A stretch of 17,282 nucleotides of DNA from CAZCEC01 sp964497615 (GCA_964497615.1 CAZCEC010000103.1:1-17282), one strand, 5' to 3'; positions 1 to 7,921 are shown, counted from the first letter of the stretch. Numbers and translations are program-made. The notes: generated by a model not told the origin, from the letters alone.

Positions 1-1147
1 CGTAGCTGACGGTGCCAGGGGTGCGGCCAGTGAACTTGGCGGCGTAGGAGGTGGCCCACATATCGTAGGCCCGCCAATATTCGATAGGGCCGTCGGGCGT
101 GTCGAGGGTGCGGACGACGATGTTGGTGCCGTAGCCGATGACGAGGGGCTGCGGGTCGGAGACGCGAACTTGATTCTCGGTCTCGCGCGCGACCTCGATG
201 CCGTTCTCATAGCGGACACGGGTGAGGGTGCGCAGGACGCCGGGGACGCCGGCCTGCACCTGGAAGACGTTGTCAATCTCCACATCGGGCAGGGCCTGAT
301 AGAGTGTGTCGTAGGGGATGAGTTCCTGATCGGTAAGGATCTCCTCGCGGACGCGGACGACGGTGATGGCGCCATCAGCGGGGAGGGCCTCGTGCTCCGC
401 GGGCAAGGTGTAGTCGAGGCCGACGAGGGGCAAGCCGAGCTGCGCCAGGGCCTCGCCCACGGTGGCGGCCTGGGTGCGGGCGGTGAAGGCTACCCCGTCG
501 GCGTGGATGACGACGGGACGCGACCGCCGGATGGTGATGGTGAGGGCGGGCGTGAGGGCGGTGTCGAGAGGCGGATCGATAAGGTCGCCCTGGTAGAGGG
601 TCAGGCCGGCCTCCCACAAGGCTTCGCCCACAGTGCGGGCGGCGGTGCGGAAGGTCTGGGCCGACAAGCCGCCGTCCAGGATTTCAATATCGGCGGCACG
701 CTGAAGGGTAACGAGGCGGGGGCTTTCGGCCAAGCGTGGGGTGGCCTCCGCCGGGAGGGGCGCGCCATCGGTCCAGAGCAAGTCGCCGGGGCCGAGGCTG
801 AGGCCGACGGAGCCCAGCAGCTCGGTGGGGGCGGCGTCCAGCGCGCGGAGCAGGCGCGGCTGGCCGTTAAAGTTGACGGCAATCAGCTCGGCGCGGGTAA
901 TGACAATGGGGACGGCCGGGTTGACGGGCGTTTCTAGGGGAGGGGCGACGTGGTCGGCGGGATCGAGCCAGATGCCTCCCTGTTCCAAAGCGTCGGCGAC
1001 GGTGCCGGCGGCATTGGGGACGGTGAGGGTGCGGCCATCCACGCGCACCTGCACATCGTCGCGCGCGCCGAGATAGAAGGCGGTCAGCGCGCCCGTGAGG
1101 AACAAGAGGCCAAAGCCCAGGGCGAAATGGCGCTGAAGGCGGGACAT
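1..1147 (-). CDS. DUF348/G5-domain cell-wall protein (YabE-like), C-terminus outside the window
   Basis: The frame is open from an ATG at 1147 to the left edge, giving 382 residues without a stop. Residues 8-27 form one hydrophobic N-terminal segment, a signal peptide or membrane anchor. Four related units of DUF348 (ubiquitin-like) type follow, at about 31-75, 81-125, 145-198 and 201-250; several carry a 'TVxEAL' core. A G5 domain spans about 265-340 (starting VREEI, ending near DPQPLVIGYG). The last residues (DMWATSYAAKF) resemble the start of a 3D (Asp-Asp-Asp) domain, but the decisive Asp residues lie beyond the edge. Proteins of this layout (YabE, actinobacterial Rpf) are exported and act on or bind peptidoglycan. 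The ATG starts only 34 nt after the SRP RNA 3' end, with no good Shine-Dalgarno between, so it may share that promoter. Enzymatic activity cannot be judged from this part. Confidence 0.85.
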   Translation of the reverse strand, partial: MSRLQRHFALGFGLLFLTGALTAFYLGARDDVQVRVDGRTLTVPNAAGTVADALEQGGIWLDPADHVAPPLETPVNPAVPIVITRAELIAVNFNGQPRLLRALDAAPTELLGSVGLSLGPGDLLWTDGAPLPAEATPRLAESPRLVTLQRAADIEILDGGLSAQTFRTAARTVGEALWEAGLTLYQGDLIDPPLDTALTPALTITIRRSRPVVIHADGVAFTARTQAATVGEALAQLGLPLVGLDYTLPAEHEALPADGAITVVRVREEILTDQELIPYDTLYQALPDVEIDNVFQVQAGVPGVLRTLTRVRYENGIEVARETENQVRVSDPQPLVIGYGTNIVVRTLDTPDGPIEYWRAYDMWATSYAAKFTGRTPGTVSY

Positions 1148-1180
1148 GGAAAGCAACGCACCCAGGCAGGCTGCCCGGCG

Positions 1181-1267
1181 GCACCCAGAGAGCACCCCTT
1201 ACCGCTGCTGCCTTCCGGCCCTGACGGGGTTCGAGGGTCCCTGCCGCGCCGGACCTACCCGGGTGCG
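1181..1267 (-). ncRNA. ffs: Small bacterial signal recognition particle RNA (4.5S-type)
   Basis: On the minus strand the transcript reads GCACCCGGGTAGGTCCGG at its 5' end and holds the SRP domain IV core GTCAGGGCCGGAAGGCAGCA around 1205-1225. The core contains the GGAA tetraloop and the asymmetric loop that binds Ffh. The 5' end GCACCC (1266-1261) pairs with the 3' end GGGTGC (1186-1181), closing a rod of about 86 nt. This is the size of the short SRP RNA without the Alu domain. It pairs with Ffh to target proteins to the membrane. The 5' end is placed from the -10 box and the closing stem and could be off by a few bases. Confidence 0.93.
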
Positions 1268-1273
1268 GGGAGG

Positions 1274-1282
1274 ATTATACCA
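1274..1282 (-). promoter_or_regulatory. Extended -10 promoter of the SRP RNA
   Basis: The minus strand reads TGGTATAAT, a consensus TATAAT with an upstream TGn. It ends 6 nt before the predicted RNA start near 1267. I see no good -35 at 17 nt, which fits an extended -10 promoter. The downstream DUF348/G5 gene may be transcribed from it too. Confidence 0.8.
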
Positions 1283-1313
1283 GAGGGGAACGGATGAAGG
1301 ACGAAGGTCACGA

Positions 1314-1340
1314 CCCCCTTGGGGTCCTGACCCCAGGGGG
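1314..1340. repeat. Strong inverted repeat between the rhamnosidase gene and the SRP promoter
   Basis: CCCCC-TT-GGGGTC is followed after two bases by GACCCC-A-GGGGG, giving about 12 paired bases with one bulge. It lies 104 nt past the rhamnosidase stop and just upstream of the SRP RNA promoter. No T-run follows on either strand, so it is not a canonical intrinsic terminator. It may still end rhamnosidase transcription or block read-through into the SRP gene. Heptad-like GATGAAGG sequence flanks it on both sides. Confidence 0.5.
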
Positions 1341-1443
1341 ATGAAGGATGAAAAGCCACAGAAGACTGCACGAGCAGAGGCTGCACAGGGACTTGCAGGT
1401 CCGAATTGCCCCGGCGGGACGAGGACCGCAGCAACGCCGGGAC

Positions 1444-4194
1444 TCAGGCGGGCCAGGGGTAGGTGACGGCGTAGGCGCCGGGTTCGAGCTCGAGGAGGGC
1501 ATCAGGGCCGGCAGGCTGGGTGGAGATGGGCTGGCCGGATTCGGTGACGGGCTGGCCCGCGGCGCGAGGGAGGCGGACGGTCGCGGTGGTGTTGGGGGGA
1601 ATGGTCACGTCCAGGTGGAGGTATCCGTCCGCGAGGCGCCAGGCGGAAGCGGCGGGGCCGTGGAGGGTCTCGCAGGCGGCGCGGGCGTAGGTGAGGCCGC
1701 CGCCGGGGCGCGGCTGGATGAGGAGGCGCTTGTAGCCGGGCGCGCCGATTTCGAGGCCGGCGACAACTTGATACAGCCAACTGCCCACGGAGCCGGGCGA
1801 GTAGTGGTTGTGGGAGCTCATCTTCAGGCGGCCAACGTCGCTGACGGCATCCCAGAACTCCCAAACGGTGGTGGCGCCGCGGGTGACGGGGTAGAGCCAG
1901 GAGGGCTGCTTCTCCTGGAGAAGCAGGCGGTAGGCCTCGTCCAGATAACCAAACTGGGTGAGGACGTGGCAGAGGTAGGGCGTGGCGAGGAAGCCGGTGC
2001 CGATGTGATAGCCATTGGCGCGGATCATCTCGGCCAGGCGGCGGGCCGCGGCGGGGCGCTGGGTTTCGGGGATGAGGTCAAAGGCGAGGGCGCGGACGTA
2101 GGTGGCCTGGGTGTCGGGGACCAGGCGGCCGTCTGGGCGGACGAATTCCGCGTTCCAGGCGGCGCGCACTTTGTCGGCGAGGTCGCTGTAGCGGCGGGCG
2201 TCATCGGCGTGGCCCAGCACCTCGGCGGCGCGGGCGGTGAGGCGGGCGGAGTGAGCGAAGAAGGCGGTGGCGACCGATGGGCGCGGGAACAACAAGCTGG
2301 AAACCAATTCGATGGCGTAGTTGGTGCCAGGCTCGGCCCACTCGCCGAAGTGGAAGTCGCTATCCCAGATGTAGGCGGCGTGGGCGGGCGGCTGGCCCCA
2401 GCGCGCGGGGGAGAGCTGGCGCGACCAGTGGGCGCGCTGGCGGGCGTGCTGCTCCATGTAACCCACCCAGGCGCGCATGGCGGGATAGAGGTCGGCCAGA
2501 ACCTGGGTGTCGCCGTAGACCTGATAGAGGGTCCAGGGGGCGATGGTGATGGCATCCCCCCACCCGGCTGAACCGTTGGTGGTCTCGATGAGGCCGGAGT
2601 TGACGTGCGCGCCGGGGTCAGGCACGACGATGGCGACCATGCCCGTATCGCGCTGATCGGCGGCCACGTCCAGGAGCCACTTGTGGAAGAAGCTGGCGGT
2701 CTCGTGGAGGAATGAGCCGGTGCGGGCAAAGACCTGGGCGTCGCCGGTGTAGCCGGCGCGCTCGCGGTGGGGGCAATCGGTGGGGATATCGAGGAAGTTA
2801 CCCTTCTGGCTCCAGGTGATGTTGTGGTGGAGCTGGTTGACGAGGGGGTGCGAACACTCGAAGGCGCCGGTGGAGGGCATGTCGGAGTAAACGGCCACGG
2901 CGGTGAAGTCTTCGGGGCGGGGCGCACCGGGCCAGTTCTCAAGCTTGACGTAGCGGAAGCCGTGAAAGGTGAAGCGCGGCGCGTAGGTTTCGCCGCCGCC
3001 TTTGAGCGTGTAGGTAACGGCCTGCACCAGGTCTTCCACCTTGAGGGCGCGAGCGATGGCCTTGGCGGGGTTGAAGTTGCTGATGGTGAAATTGCCGTGC
3101 TGGTCGAGAGTCTCGCCGTGAATGAGGCGGACGATGTGGCCGGCGGGACCGTCCACGCGGAAGCGCACCCAGCCGGCGATGTTCTGGCCGAAGTCGAGGA
3201 CGGTCTCGCCGTTGGGGACGGACAACAACTTGGGGGTGAAAGTTTCCTGAGGGCGGATCTTGGGGCCATTGCTGCCGACGAGGTTGGACAGGGTGAAGTC
3301 GGCCACGCGGACGGGGGTCCAGGCGGAGTCGTCGAAGCCGGGGGCGTTCCAGCCGGGCATTTCGAGGCGGGCGTCGTAGATGTCGCCGTCCTTCATGTCG
3401 GACTTGAGCAGGGGGCCGGTGGCGGCGCGCCATGAGTCGTCGGTGACGATGAAGTCCTCCGAGCCATCGGCATAGACGATGTGCACCTGGGCCAGCAGGG
3501 CGAGGCGCTCACCGTAGACGTTGCGGAGGGAGAGGCCGCTGGTCTTGCCGCGCCACCAGCCATCGGCCAGAACCGCGCCGGCTACATTGTCGCCGGGGGT
3601 CAGGAGGGAGGTGATGTCGTAGGTCTGAACCTGGAGGCGCTTGTGGTAGGTGGTAAAGCCGGGGGCGAGCACCTCGTCACCGGCGACCTGGCCGTTGAGG
3701 GAGAACTCGTAGACGCCGTGAGCGGTGACGTAGGCGCGGGCGCGGGCGATGGGCTTGTTCGGCAGGGTGAAGGCGCGGCGGAGATGCGGCGCAGGCTTGT
3801 AGGCTTTGGGATCGACGTCGCCTTCAGGCTCGATCCAGCGAGCGCGCCAATCGCCGGGGGAGAGCAGGCCCAGTTCCCACCAGGCCGGTTCGCTCCAAGC
3901 GGTGGGCGTGTTGGTGTGATCCCAGAGACGGACGCGCCAATGACAGCGCTGGGCGGAGGCGAGATCGGGGCCGGAGTAGGGCACGTGGACGGATTGGTCG
4001 GAATCAACACGGCCGGTGTCCCACAGGAGATTAGCATCGAAATTTGGAGAGGCGGAAACCTGGAGGTGGTAGGCGGTCTGGCGCAGGCCGCGCGCGTCGC
4101 CGGCCAGCTTCCAGCTCAGGCGCGGACGGCGCACGTCCAGCCCGAGGGGCTTGACGTGGTACTCGCAACGCAGGGCGTGGACGGTCGCGGTCAT
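1444..4194 (-). CDS. Alpha-L-rhamnosidase, glycoside hydrolase family 78
   Basis: This 916-residue protein has full GH78 length. It should release terminal alpha-L-rhamnose from plant glycosides or rhamnose-containing polysaccharides by the inverting mechanism. It opens with a Bac_rhamnosid N-terminal fibronectin-like region (1-110). Beta-sandwich domains follow (about 115-330; SLNG at 165-168), then the (alpha/alpha)6 catalytic barrel (about 440-800) and a C-terminal beta domain (about 805-916). The signature TDCPHRERAGYTGD gives D473, E478 and D485, with the same 5- and 7-residue spacing as D567/E572/D579 of Bacillus RhaB. E779 in WEFW matches the expected catalytic base. No signal peptide is visible, so it is probably cytoplasmic and acts on imported oligosaccharides. 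Its ATG overlaps the exonuclease stop (ATGA), which implies translational coupling. No rhamnose catabolic or transport gene is in the window. Confidence 0.95.
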   Translation of the reverse strand: MTATVHALRCEYHVKPLGLDVRRPRLSWKLAGDARGLRQTAYHLQVSASPNFDANLLWDTGRVDSDQSVHVPYSGPDLASAQRCHWRVRLWDHTNTPTAWSEPAWWELGLLSPGDWRARWIEPEGDVDPKAYKPAPHLRRAFTLPNKPIARARAYVTAHGVYEFSLNGQVAGDEVLAPGFTTYHKRLQVQTYDITSLLTPGDNVAGAVLADGWWRGKTSGLSLRNVYGERLALLAQVHIVYADGSEDFIVTDDSWRAATGPLLKSDMKDGDIYDARLEMPGWNAPGFDDSAWTPVRVADFTLSNLVGSNGPKIRPQETFTPKLLSVPNGETVLDFGQNIAGWVRFRVDGPAGHIVRLIHGETLDQHGNFTISNFNPAKAIARALKVEDLVQAVTYTLKGGGETYAPRFTFHGFRYVKLENWPGAPRPEDFTAVAVYSDMPSTGAFECSHPLVNQLHHNITWSQKGNFLDIPTDCPHRERAGYTGDAQVFARTGSFLHETASFFHKWLLDVAADQRDTGMVAIVVPDPGAHVNSGLIETTNGSAGWGDAITIAPWTLYQVYGDTQVLADLYPAMRAWVGYMEQHARQRAHWSRQLSPARWGQPPAHAAYIWDSDFHFGEWAEPGTNYAIELVSSLLFPRPSVATAFFAHSARLTARAAEVLGHADDARRYSDLADKVRAAWNAEFVRPDGRLVPDTQATYVRALAFDLIPETQRPAAARRLAEMIRANGYHIGTGFLATPYLCHVLTQFGYLDEAYRLLLQEKQPSWLYPVTRGATTVWEFWDAVSDVGRLKMSSHNHYSPGSVGSWLYQVVAGLEIGAPGYKRLLIQPRPGGGLTYARAACETLHGPAASAWRLADGYLHLDVTIPPNTTATVRLPRAAGQPVTESGQPISTQPAGPDALLELEPGAYAVTYPWPA

Positions 4195-4748
4195 GGGTCG
4201 CCTCCAAGGGAGTGGGCCAGCATGTTGCAGAAGAGCGCGCCCTGCTCAATGGCGTCATCAAGGGCGCGATGGGTGTGCGGGTGCGGGTCGAACCAGGCGC
4301 GGGGCATGCGGCGCTTGGTGGTTAGCCGGTAGGGCTTCTTGAGCAGGGCCATGGCGAAGCTCTTCATATCCAGGGCCGAGAAGGAGAAGGGGCTCTCGCC
4401 AGTGAAGCGAATGAGGTACCAGTAGACGAAGGTGAAGTCGAAGCCGGCGGGATAGGCAACGAAGACGAGGCGGCCAGGGAGGGACTTGAGCCAGTCCAGG
4501 TAGCGGCGCATGGCGGCCTCGGGCGGCTGGGGGTTTTCGCGGCTGGCCTGCCAGGCCTCGGGGTGCTGCTGCCACCAAGACATCGTTTCCGGGTGGGCGG
4601 CAGCGCCCGGCAGGGTTTCGAGATTGATAGCGAAGGTGCTGAGCAGGGTTTTGTCGGGGCGGAAGGCGGCCGAGGCCAGGCTGAGGAGGGAGTAGGGGCC
4701 GGGGATGGGGCCGTCGGTTTCGACATCGGTGCTGACGTAGGTTTCCAT
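4191..4748 (-). CDS. DEDDh-family 3'-5' exonuclease (DnaQ/RNase T fold)
   Basis: This 185-residue protein is a single exonuclease domain. Exo I is STDVETDG with D8 and E10. Exo II is AYPAGFDFTF with D104. Exo III is HRALDDA with H160 and D165 in the H-x4-D spacing of the DEDDh subclass. All four metal ligands and the general-base His are present. Such stand-alone proteins trim single-stranded DNA or RNA 3' ends; the substrate cannot be told from sequence. No polymerase or helicase domain is attached. Its ATG is 2 nt after the YczE-like stop, and its stop overlaps the rhamnosidase ATG, so it is the middle gene of a three-gene operon. The pairing with a sugar hydrolase looks incidental. Confidence 0.88.
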   Translation of the reverse strand: METYVSTDVETDGPIPGPYSLLSLASAAFRPDKTLLSTFAINLETLPGAAAHPETMSWWQQHPEAWQASRENPQPPEAAMRRYLDWLKSLPGRLVFVAYPAGFDFTFVYWYLIRFTGESPFSFSALDMKSFAMALLKKPYRLTTKRRMPRAWFDPHPHTHRALDDAIEQGALFCNMLAHSLGGDP

Positions 4749-4750
4749 GT

Positions 4751-5425
4751 TCAGTCGGCTGCCTGGGCGGCAGGCGCGGGCGGCGCCGGCTGGAGGGGCT
4801 TGACCTTGAGCAGGCGGAAGGCGAATTGGACGGCGGGCCCGATGGCGAGGGCGAAGATGACGGTGCCGAGGCCGATTAGGCCGCCGAGGAAGAGGCTCAC
4901 CACGACCACGATGATTTCGACGGCGGCACGGGCAACGCGCACAGAGACGCGCAGGCGGCGCGAGACGGCCAGCATGAGGCTATCGCGCGGGCCGGCGCCG
5001 GCGTTGACGCCGACATAGACGGCGGTGGCCAAGCCCATGATGAGGACGGACAGGAGCAGGTAGGGGATCTGGAGGAAGTAGTTGTCCGGGGCGAGGGGCA
5101 CCCAGGTCAGGTGCACATCCACCCAGAAGCCGATGCTGAGCATGTTGGCGAGGGTGCCCCAGCCGAGGGGCTGGCCGAGGAGGATGTCGAGGGCGATGAT
5201 GAAGACCGAGACGAGAATGACGGACTGCCCAAGGGAGATGGGCAGATGCCGGATGAGGGCCGTTTCCAGCGCGACCCAGGGGGAAGTGCCGAGATTGGCC
5301 TGCACCATGATGACGATGGAGAGACCGAAGAGGATGAAGCCGACCTGGATGACGGCGAAGTCGCGGAGGAAGCGGCGCCAGCCATGCCAGTGGAAGACGA
5401 ATGCGCGGCGGAGGAAAGTCTGCAC
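4751..5425 (-). CDS. YczE/YyaS/YitT-family integral membrane protein
   Basis: This 224-residue protein has about five hydrophobic helices, near residues 22-42, 64-84, 118-138, 166-181 and 183-204. Two short motifs resemble those of the YczE family: LGTSPW (45-50) and NAGAGPRDSLM (141-151). The family is of unknown function; YitT-type relatives have been proposed as transporters. The tail (208-224) is Pro/Ala-rich. The start is a GTG at 5425. The first internal ATG, at residue 40, would remove most of the first helix, so GTG is preferred. It is the first gene of the operon with the exonuclease and rhamnosidase. Confidence 0.85.
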   Translation of the reverse strand: MQTFLRRAFVFHWHGWRRFLRDFAVIQVGFILFGLSIVIMVQANLGTSPWVALETALIRHLPISLGQSVILVSVFIIALDILLGQPLGWGTLANMLSIGFWVDVHLTWVPLAPDNYFLQIPYLLLSVLIMGLATAVYVGVNAGAGPRDSLMLAVSRRLRVSVRVARAAVEIIVVVVSLFLGGLIGLGTVIFALAIGPAVQFAFRLLKVKPLQPAPPAPAAQAAD

Positions 5426-5455
5426 GGTTAGGGTACCTGTCGCAATAAACGCGGA

Positions 5456-5476
5456 CCCCGACGAGGGTGTTCGGGG
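5456..5476. promoter_or_regulatory. Hairpin in the leader of the YczE-like operon
   Basis: CCCCGA (5456-5461) and TCGGGG (5471-5476) are perfect complements around a 9-nt loop. The hairpin lies 30-50 nt upstream of the GTG start. If a TACAAT box on the minus strand (5491-5496) is the -10, the hairpin would be in the 5' leader. I see no good -35. Regulation or termination after the GNAT gene are both possible. Confidence 0.35.
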
Positions 5477-5524
5477 AAGTTGTGAAGCGGATTGTACGCG
5501 GATAAGTCGGAATTGCGAGGAGAG

Positions 5525-6289
5525 TCAGGGCTGGATGGCGAGGCCCTCGTGGAAGTCGCAGTAGAAGCGGAAGCCGAGGCGCTGGTAGACGCGCTGGGCG
5601 GCGAGGTTGTTCTGATTGACGTTGAGGGCGATGACGCCGAGGGGCGGCTGGAGGGCGAGCAGATCGGCGGCGACGGCGCTGGTGACCAGGGAGGCGAGGC
5701 CGCGCCCGCGCCGGTCGCGGCGGGTGTAGACGTTGCCGACGGCGGCGACGCCCTGGGCGGGGGCGAGGAGGTGGGTGCCCGCTGCGGCGACGAGGCCTGG
5801 ACCCTCGAACAGGCCATAGAAAGCCCCCTGCTCCACCATGTAGGGCGCGAAGAAGTCCGGGGCTTCGCCGGTGGGGGCGCCGTCGGCAAAGAGGGCTTCG
5901 AGGTGCGGCAGATGGTCGAGGCCGAGGCGGACTGGGACGAGGCCGGGCTGGGCGGGGGCGGGCACAAAGTCGGCGGGGGCGAGGGTCATGCGCCACATGG
6001 GGGTTTCGGTGGCGACGCGCCAGCGTTCGCGGATGAGGGGCAGGATGGCGGGGCGGATGGACAGATAGAGGGCGGGCTCGTGGGCGATCTCATCAAGCAA
6101 GGGAGCGACAGCGGCCGGCTCGCCGTGGGTGAAGAGGACGGGGGTCTCGAAGGCGCGGAAGAGGAGCAGGACGGCGGGCGGGCCGGAGGATTCGATGTGC
6201 CATTCACAGTACGGGGCGAATGGGGGGGCGAGGTCGCCGAGGGCGTAGACGGACCAGGCGGGGTCCGACGAGAGGCGGGAGAGAGACAT
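5525..6289 (-). CDS. GNAT-family N-acetyltransferase (FR47-like)
   Basis: This 254-residue protein carries a GNAT domain in its C-terminal part, about 117-250. Acetyl-CoA-binding motif A is NVYTRRDRRGRGLAS (186-200), fitting R194-x-x-G197-x-A199. Motif B is NVNQNNLAAQRVYQRLGF (223-240), with the usual Asn, Tyr235 and LGF. The N-terminal half (1-110) is a diverged region as in other two-part FR47-like GNATs. The acceptor substrate is unknown. It begins with ATG at 6289 and ends 99 nt before the YczE-like start, so it is probably a separate unit. Heptad repeat sequence abuts its start codon, and no Shine-Dalgarno is visible there. Confidence 0.88.
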   Translation of the reverse strand: MSLSRLSSDPAWSVYALGDLAPPFAPYCEWHIESSGPPAVLLLFRAFETPVLFTHGEPAAVAPLLDEIAHEPALYLSIRPAILPLIRERWRVATETPMWRMTLAPADFVPAPAQPGLVPVRLGLDHLPHLEALFADGAPTGEAPDFFAPYMVEQGAFYGLFEGPGLVAAAGTHLLAPAQGVAAVGNVYTRRDRRGRGLASLVTSAVAADLLALQPPLGVIALNVNQNNLAAQRVYQRLGFRFYCDFHEGLAIQP

Positions 6290-6292
6290 GGG

Positions 6293-6339
6293 AAGGATGA
6301 ATGTAGGAAAGATGAATTATGAAGGATGAAGGATGAAAA
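6293..6339. repeat. Heptad tandem repeat (AAGGATG unit)
   Basis: Successive units read AAGGATG, AATGTAG, GAAAGATG, AATTATG, AAGGATG, AAGGATG, AAAAGGA, giving a clear 7-bp period directly upstream of the GNAT start codon. Similar units flank the inverted repeat at 1314-1340, and a differently worded heptad tract lies at 7922-7970. Confidence 0.7.
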
Positions 6340-6414
6340 GGATAGAGGCGGAGGCGGTCTCGCGAGGGAGGCGGTACCACGAGGCATCGCGCCTGCAACC
6401 CCGTTCCAGGGCAG

Positions 6415-6474
6415 GGGCGCTCCAATGAGCGCTGGGGGCCAAGCGGCTCGCGCCTGCAAGGCGCTCCTACAACT
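6415..6474. repeat. 60-bp intergenic repeat, copy 1, with REP-like palindrome
   Basis: This matches copy 2 at 6520-6579 almost base for base at both ends: GGGCGCTCCAA at the start and a run ending CAAGGCGCTCCTACAACT. The middle differs by several substitutions. On the minus strand, 6448-6470 reads GTAG followed by the palindrome GCGCC-TTGCA-GGCGC, the layout of a REP element with a GTAG head. Confidence 0.8.
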
Positions 6475-6519
6475 CCTGCGGCTCCTACATCGGCGGTGAA
6501 GAGAGAGGAGGCGGCGGCA

Positions 6520-6579
6520 GGGCGCTCCAACGAGGGCAGCAGGCCAGGCGGCTCGCGCCTGCAAGGCGCTCCTACAACT
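6520..6579. repeat. 60-bp intergenic repeat, copy 2, with REP-like palindrome
   Basis: This is the second copy, in the same orientation, 45 nt after copy 1. The GTAG-headed palindrome is at 6553-6575 on the minus strand and is identical to that of copy 1. The left part (6530-6548) has diverged, while the palindromic part has not. Confidence 0.8.
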
Positions 6580-6621
6580 GAGCAGGCGCCGCAGGTGAGC
6601 GCGAACGGGTGTGAGAAACGA

Positions 6622-7911
6622 TCAGGCGCGGGCGCGCGAGCGAGTTTTGACCTGGTAGCCTTTGTAGCCGCTGCCCTTTAGTTCCCAGAGTTGGACCAGG
6701 GCGATGCAGGCCTGGAGGGATTGCTCCATTTCCTGGACAACGGCCCATTCGAGGGGGCCGTGGGGATTGTGATAGCCAGCGAAGAGGTTGGGCGTGGGCA
6801 GGCCGCGCTCGGTGAGGCGGGAGCCATCGGTGCCGCCGCGCGTGGCAGGGGAGACCGGCTCGAGGCCGATGGCGCGCATGGCCTCATAGGCCAGGTGGAC
6901 GGGGGTCATGTCATCCTTGAGCCAGTAGCCCATGTTGCGGTATTGCGGGGTGATCTGGCACTTGACGCGGGCGCGCGGCTCGGCGGCCTGGATGGCGCGG
7001 CAGACGGCTTTGAGGCGGGCGCCCTTTTCCAGCAGGGCATCGAGGTCGTGGTCGCGCAGGAGGAACTTGATGACGGCGCGGTCCACGCCGCCTTCCATAC
7101 GGGAGGGGTGGATATAGCCCTGGCGGCCCTCGGTGGTCTCGGGGGAGATGTTGTCGCGCGGGAGGGCGAGGAGCAGGCGGGCGGCGAGGTGCAGGGCATT
7201 GACCATGCCGCCGCGCTTGCCCTCGCCAGGATGGGTGGAAACGCCCTCAATGGTAACCACGGCCTGATCGGCAGAGAAGGTCTCCCAGATAACTTCGCCG
7301 GGGTTATCGCCGTCGAGGGTGTAGGCCACGTTGGCGCCGAACACGTCCAGGTCGAGCTTGTCCACGCCGCTGGCAACTTCCTCATCCGGGTTGAAGCAGA
7401 GGCGAATGGGGCCGTGCTTGATCTCAGGATGCTGAAGGAGGTGGGCGGCCAGCGACATGATGACGGCCACGCCGGACTTGTCGTCGCCGCCGAGCAGGGT
7501 GCGGCCGCTGGCGGTGACCACGTCCTTGCCCTTAGCCTGGGCGAGGTCGGGCAGGCAGGCGGGGTCGAGCACCTGGCGCGGGTCGTCGGGCAGGACGATG
7601 GGCTTGCCGTTCCACTTGCGATGGACGATGGGGACGACGTTGTGAGCGGTGAAGTCGGGGGCAGTATCCACATGGGCCAGAAAGCCGACAACGGGCACCT
7701 TGGGCTTGCTGGTGGTGGCGGGAATAGTGGCGAGGACGTAGCCGTATTCGTCCAGGGTGACGTCGGCGGCGCCCAGAGCGCGCAGCTCGCCTTCGAGCAG
7801 GCGCAGAAGGTTCCACTGACCGGGGGTGCTGGGCGAGGTGCCAGTGTCGGGCGAGCTGGTAGTCTCGATGCGGACGTAGCGCAGGAAGCGGGAGAGAAGG
7901 GTGTCGGGCAT
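6622..7911 (-). CDS. pepT: Peptidase T (tripeptide aminopeptidase), M20B family
   Basis: This 429-residue protein is close to the usual PepT length of about 410. It removes N-terminal residues from tripeptides in the cytoplasm with a two-zinc centre. All expected residues are present: H80 and D82 in AHVDTAPD, D143 in GGDDKSG, E177 (catalytic) and E178 in NPDEEVASG, D200 in YTLDGDN, and H384 near the C-terminus. The PepT-typical RGGTDGSRLTERGLPTPN (358-375) is also present and separates it from other M20 enzymes. A basic tail (from about 415) is extra. It starts with ATG at 7911, 85 nt after the M23 gene stop. The gap holds a heptad repeat and no Shine-Dalgarno. Confidence 0.95.
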   Translation of the reverse strand: MPDTLLSRFLRYVRIETTSSPDTGTSPSTPGQWNLLRLLEGELRALGAADVTLDEYGYVLATIPATTSKPKVPVVGFLAHVDTAPDFTAHNVVPIVHRKWNGKPIVLPDDPRQVLDPACLPDLAQAKGKDVVTASGRTLLGGDDKSGVAVIMSLAAHLLQHPEIKHGPIRLCFNPDEEVASGVDKLDLDVFGANVAYTLDGDNPGEVIWETFSADQAVVTIEGVSTHPGEGKRGGMVNALHLAARLLLALPRDNISPETTEGRQGYIHPSRMEGGVDRAVIKFLLRDHDLDALLEKGARLKAVCRAIQAAEPRARVKCQITPQYRNMGYWLKDDMTPVHLAYEAMRAIGLEPVSPATRGGTDGSRLTERGLPTPNLFAGYHNPHGPLEWAVVQEMEQSLQACIALVQLWELKGSGYKGYQVKTRSRARA

Positions 7912-7921
7912 GGGCGGTGAG

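Larger units (their letters stand above)
6290..6621. other. 332-nt intergenic region rich in repeats
   Basis: This stretch separates peptidase T (3' end) from the GNAT gene (5' end) and holds no convincing gene. From the GNAT side it contains a 7-bp periodic tract (6293-6339), a degenerate REP-like fragment (about 6385-6410) and two near-identical 60-bp direct repeats. These carry REP-like palindromes. No terminator with a T-run is visible. Confidence 0.75.

Noticed and set aside
1348..2571. Long plus-strand open frame of 407 residues opposite the rhamnosidase
   Set aside because: It is a Gly/Ala/Val-rich mirror of the GH78 gene, whose motifs are complete on the minus strand. GC-rich codon use explains the open antisense frame.
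6385..6579. CRISPR-like array in the intergenic repeats
   Set aside because: Only two full copies, internally diverged and palindromic at one end, with no regular spacers and no cas genes.
6691..7920. 409-residue plus-strand open frame opposite pepT
   Set aside because: It is low-complexity Gly/Ala/Asp/Val sequence without domains, antisense to a fully conserved peptidase T.
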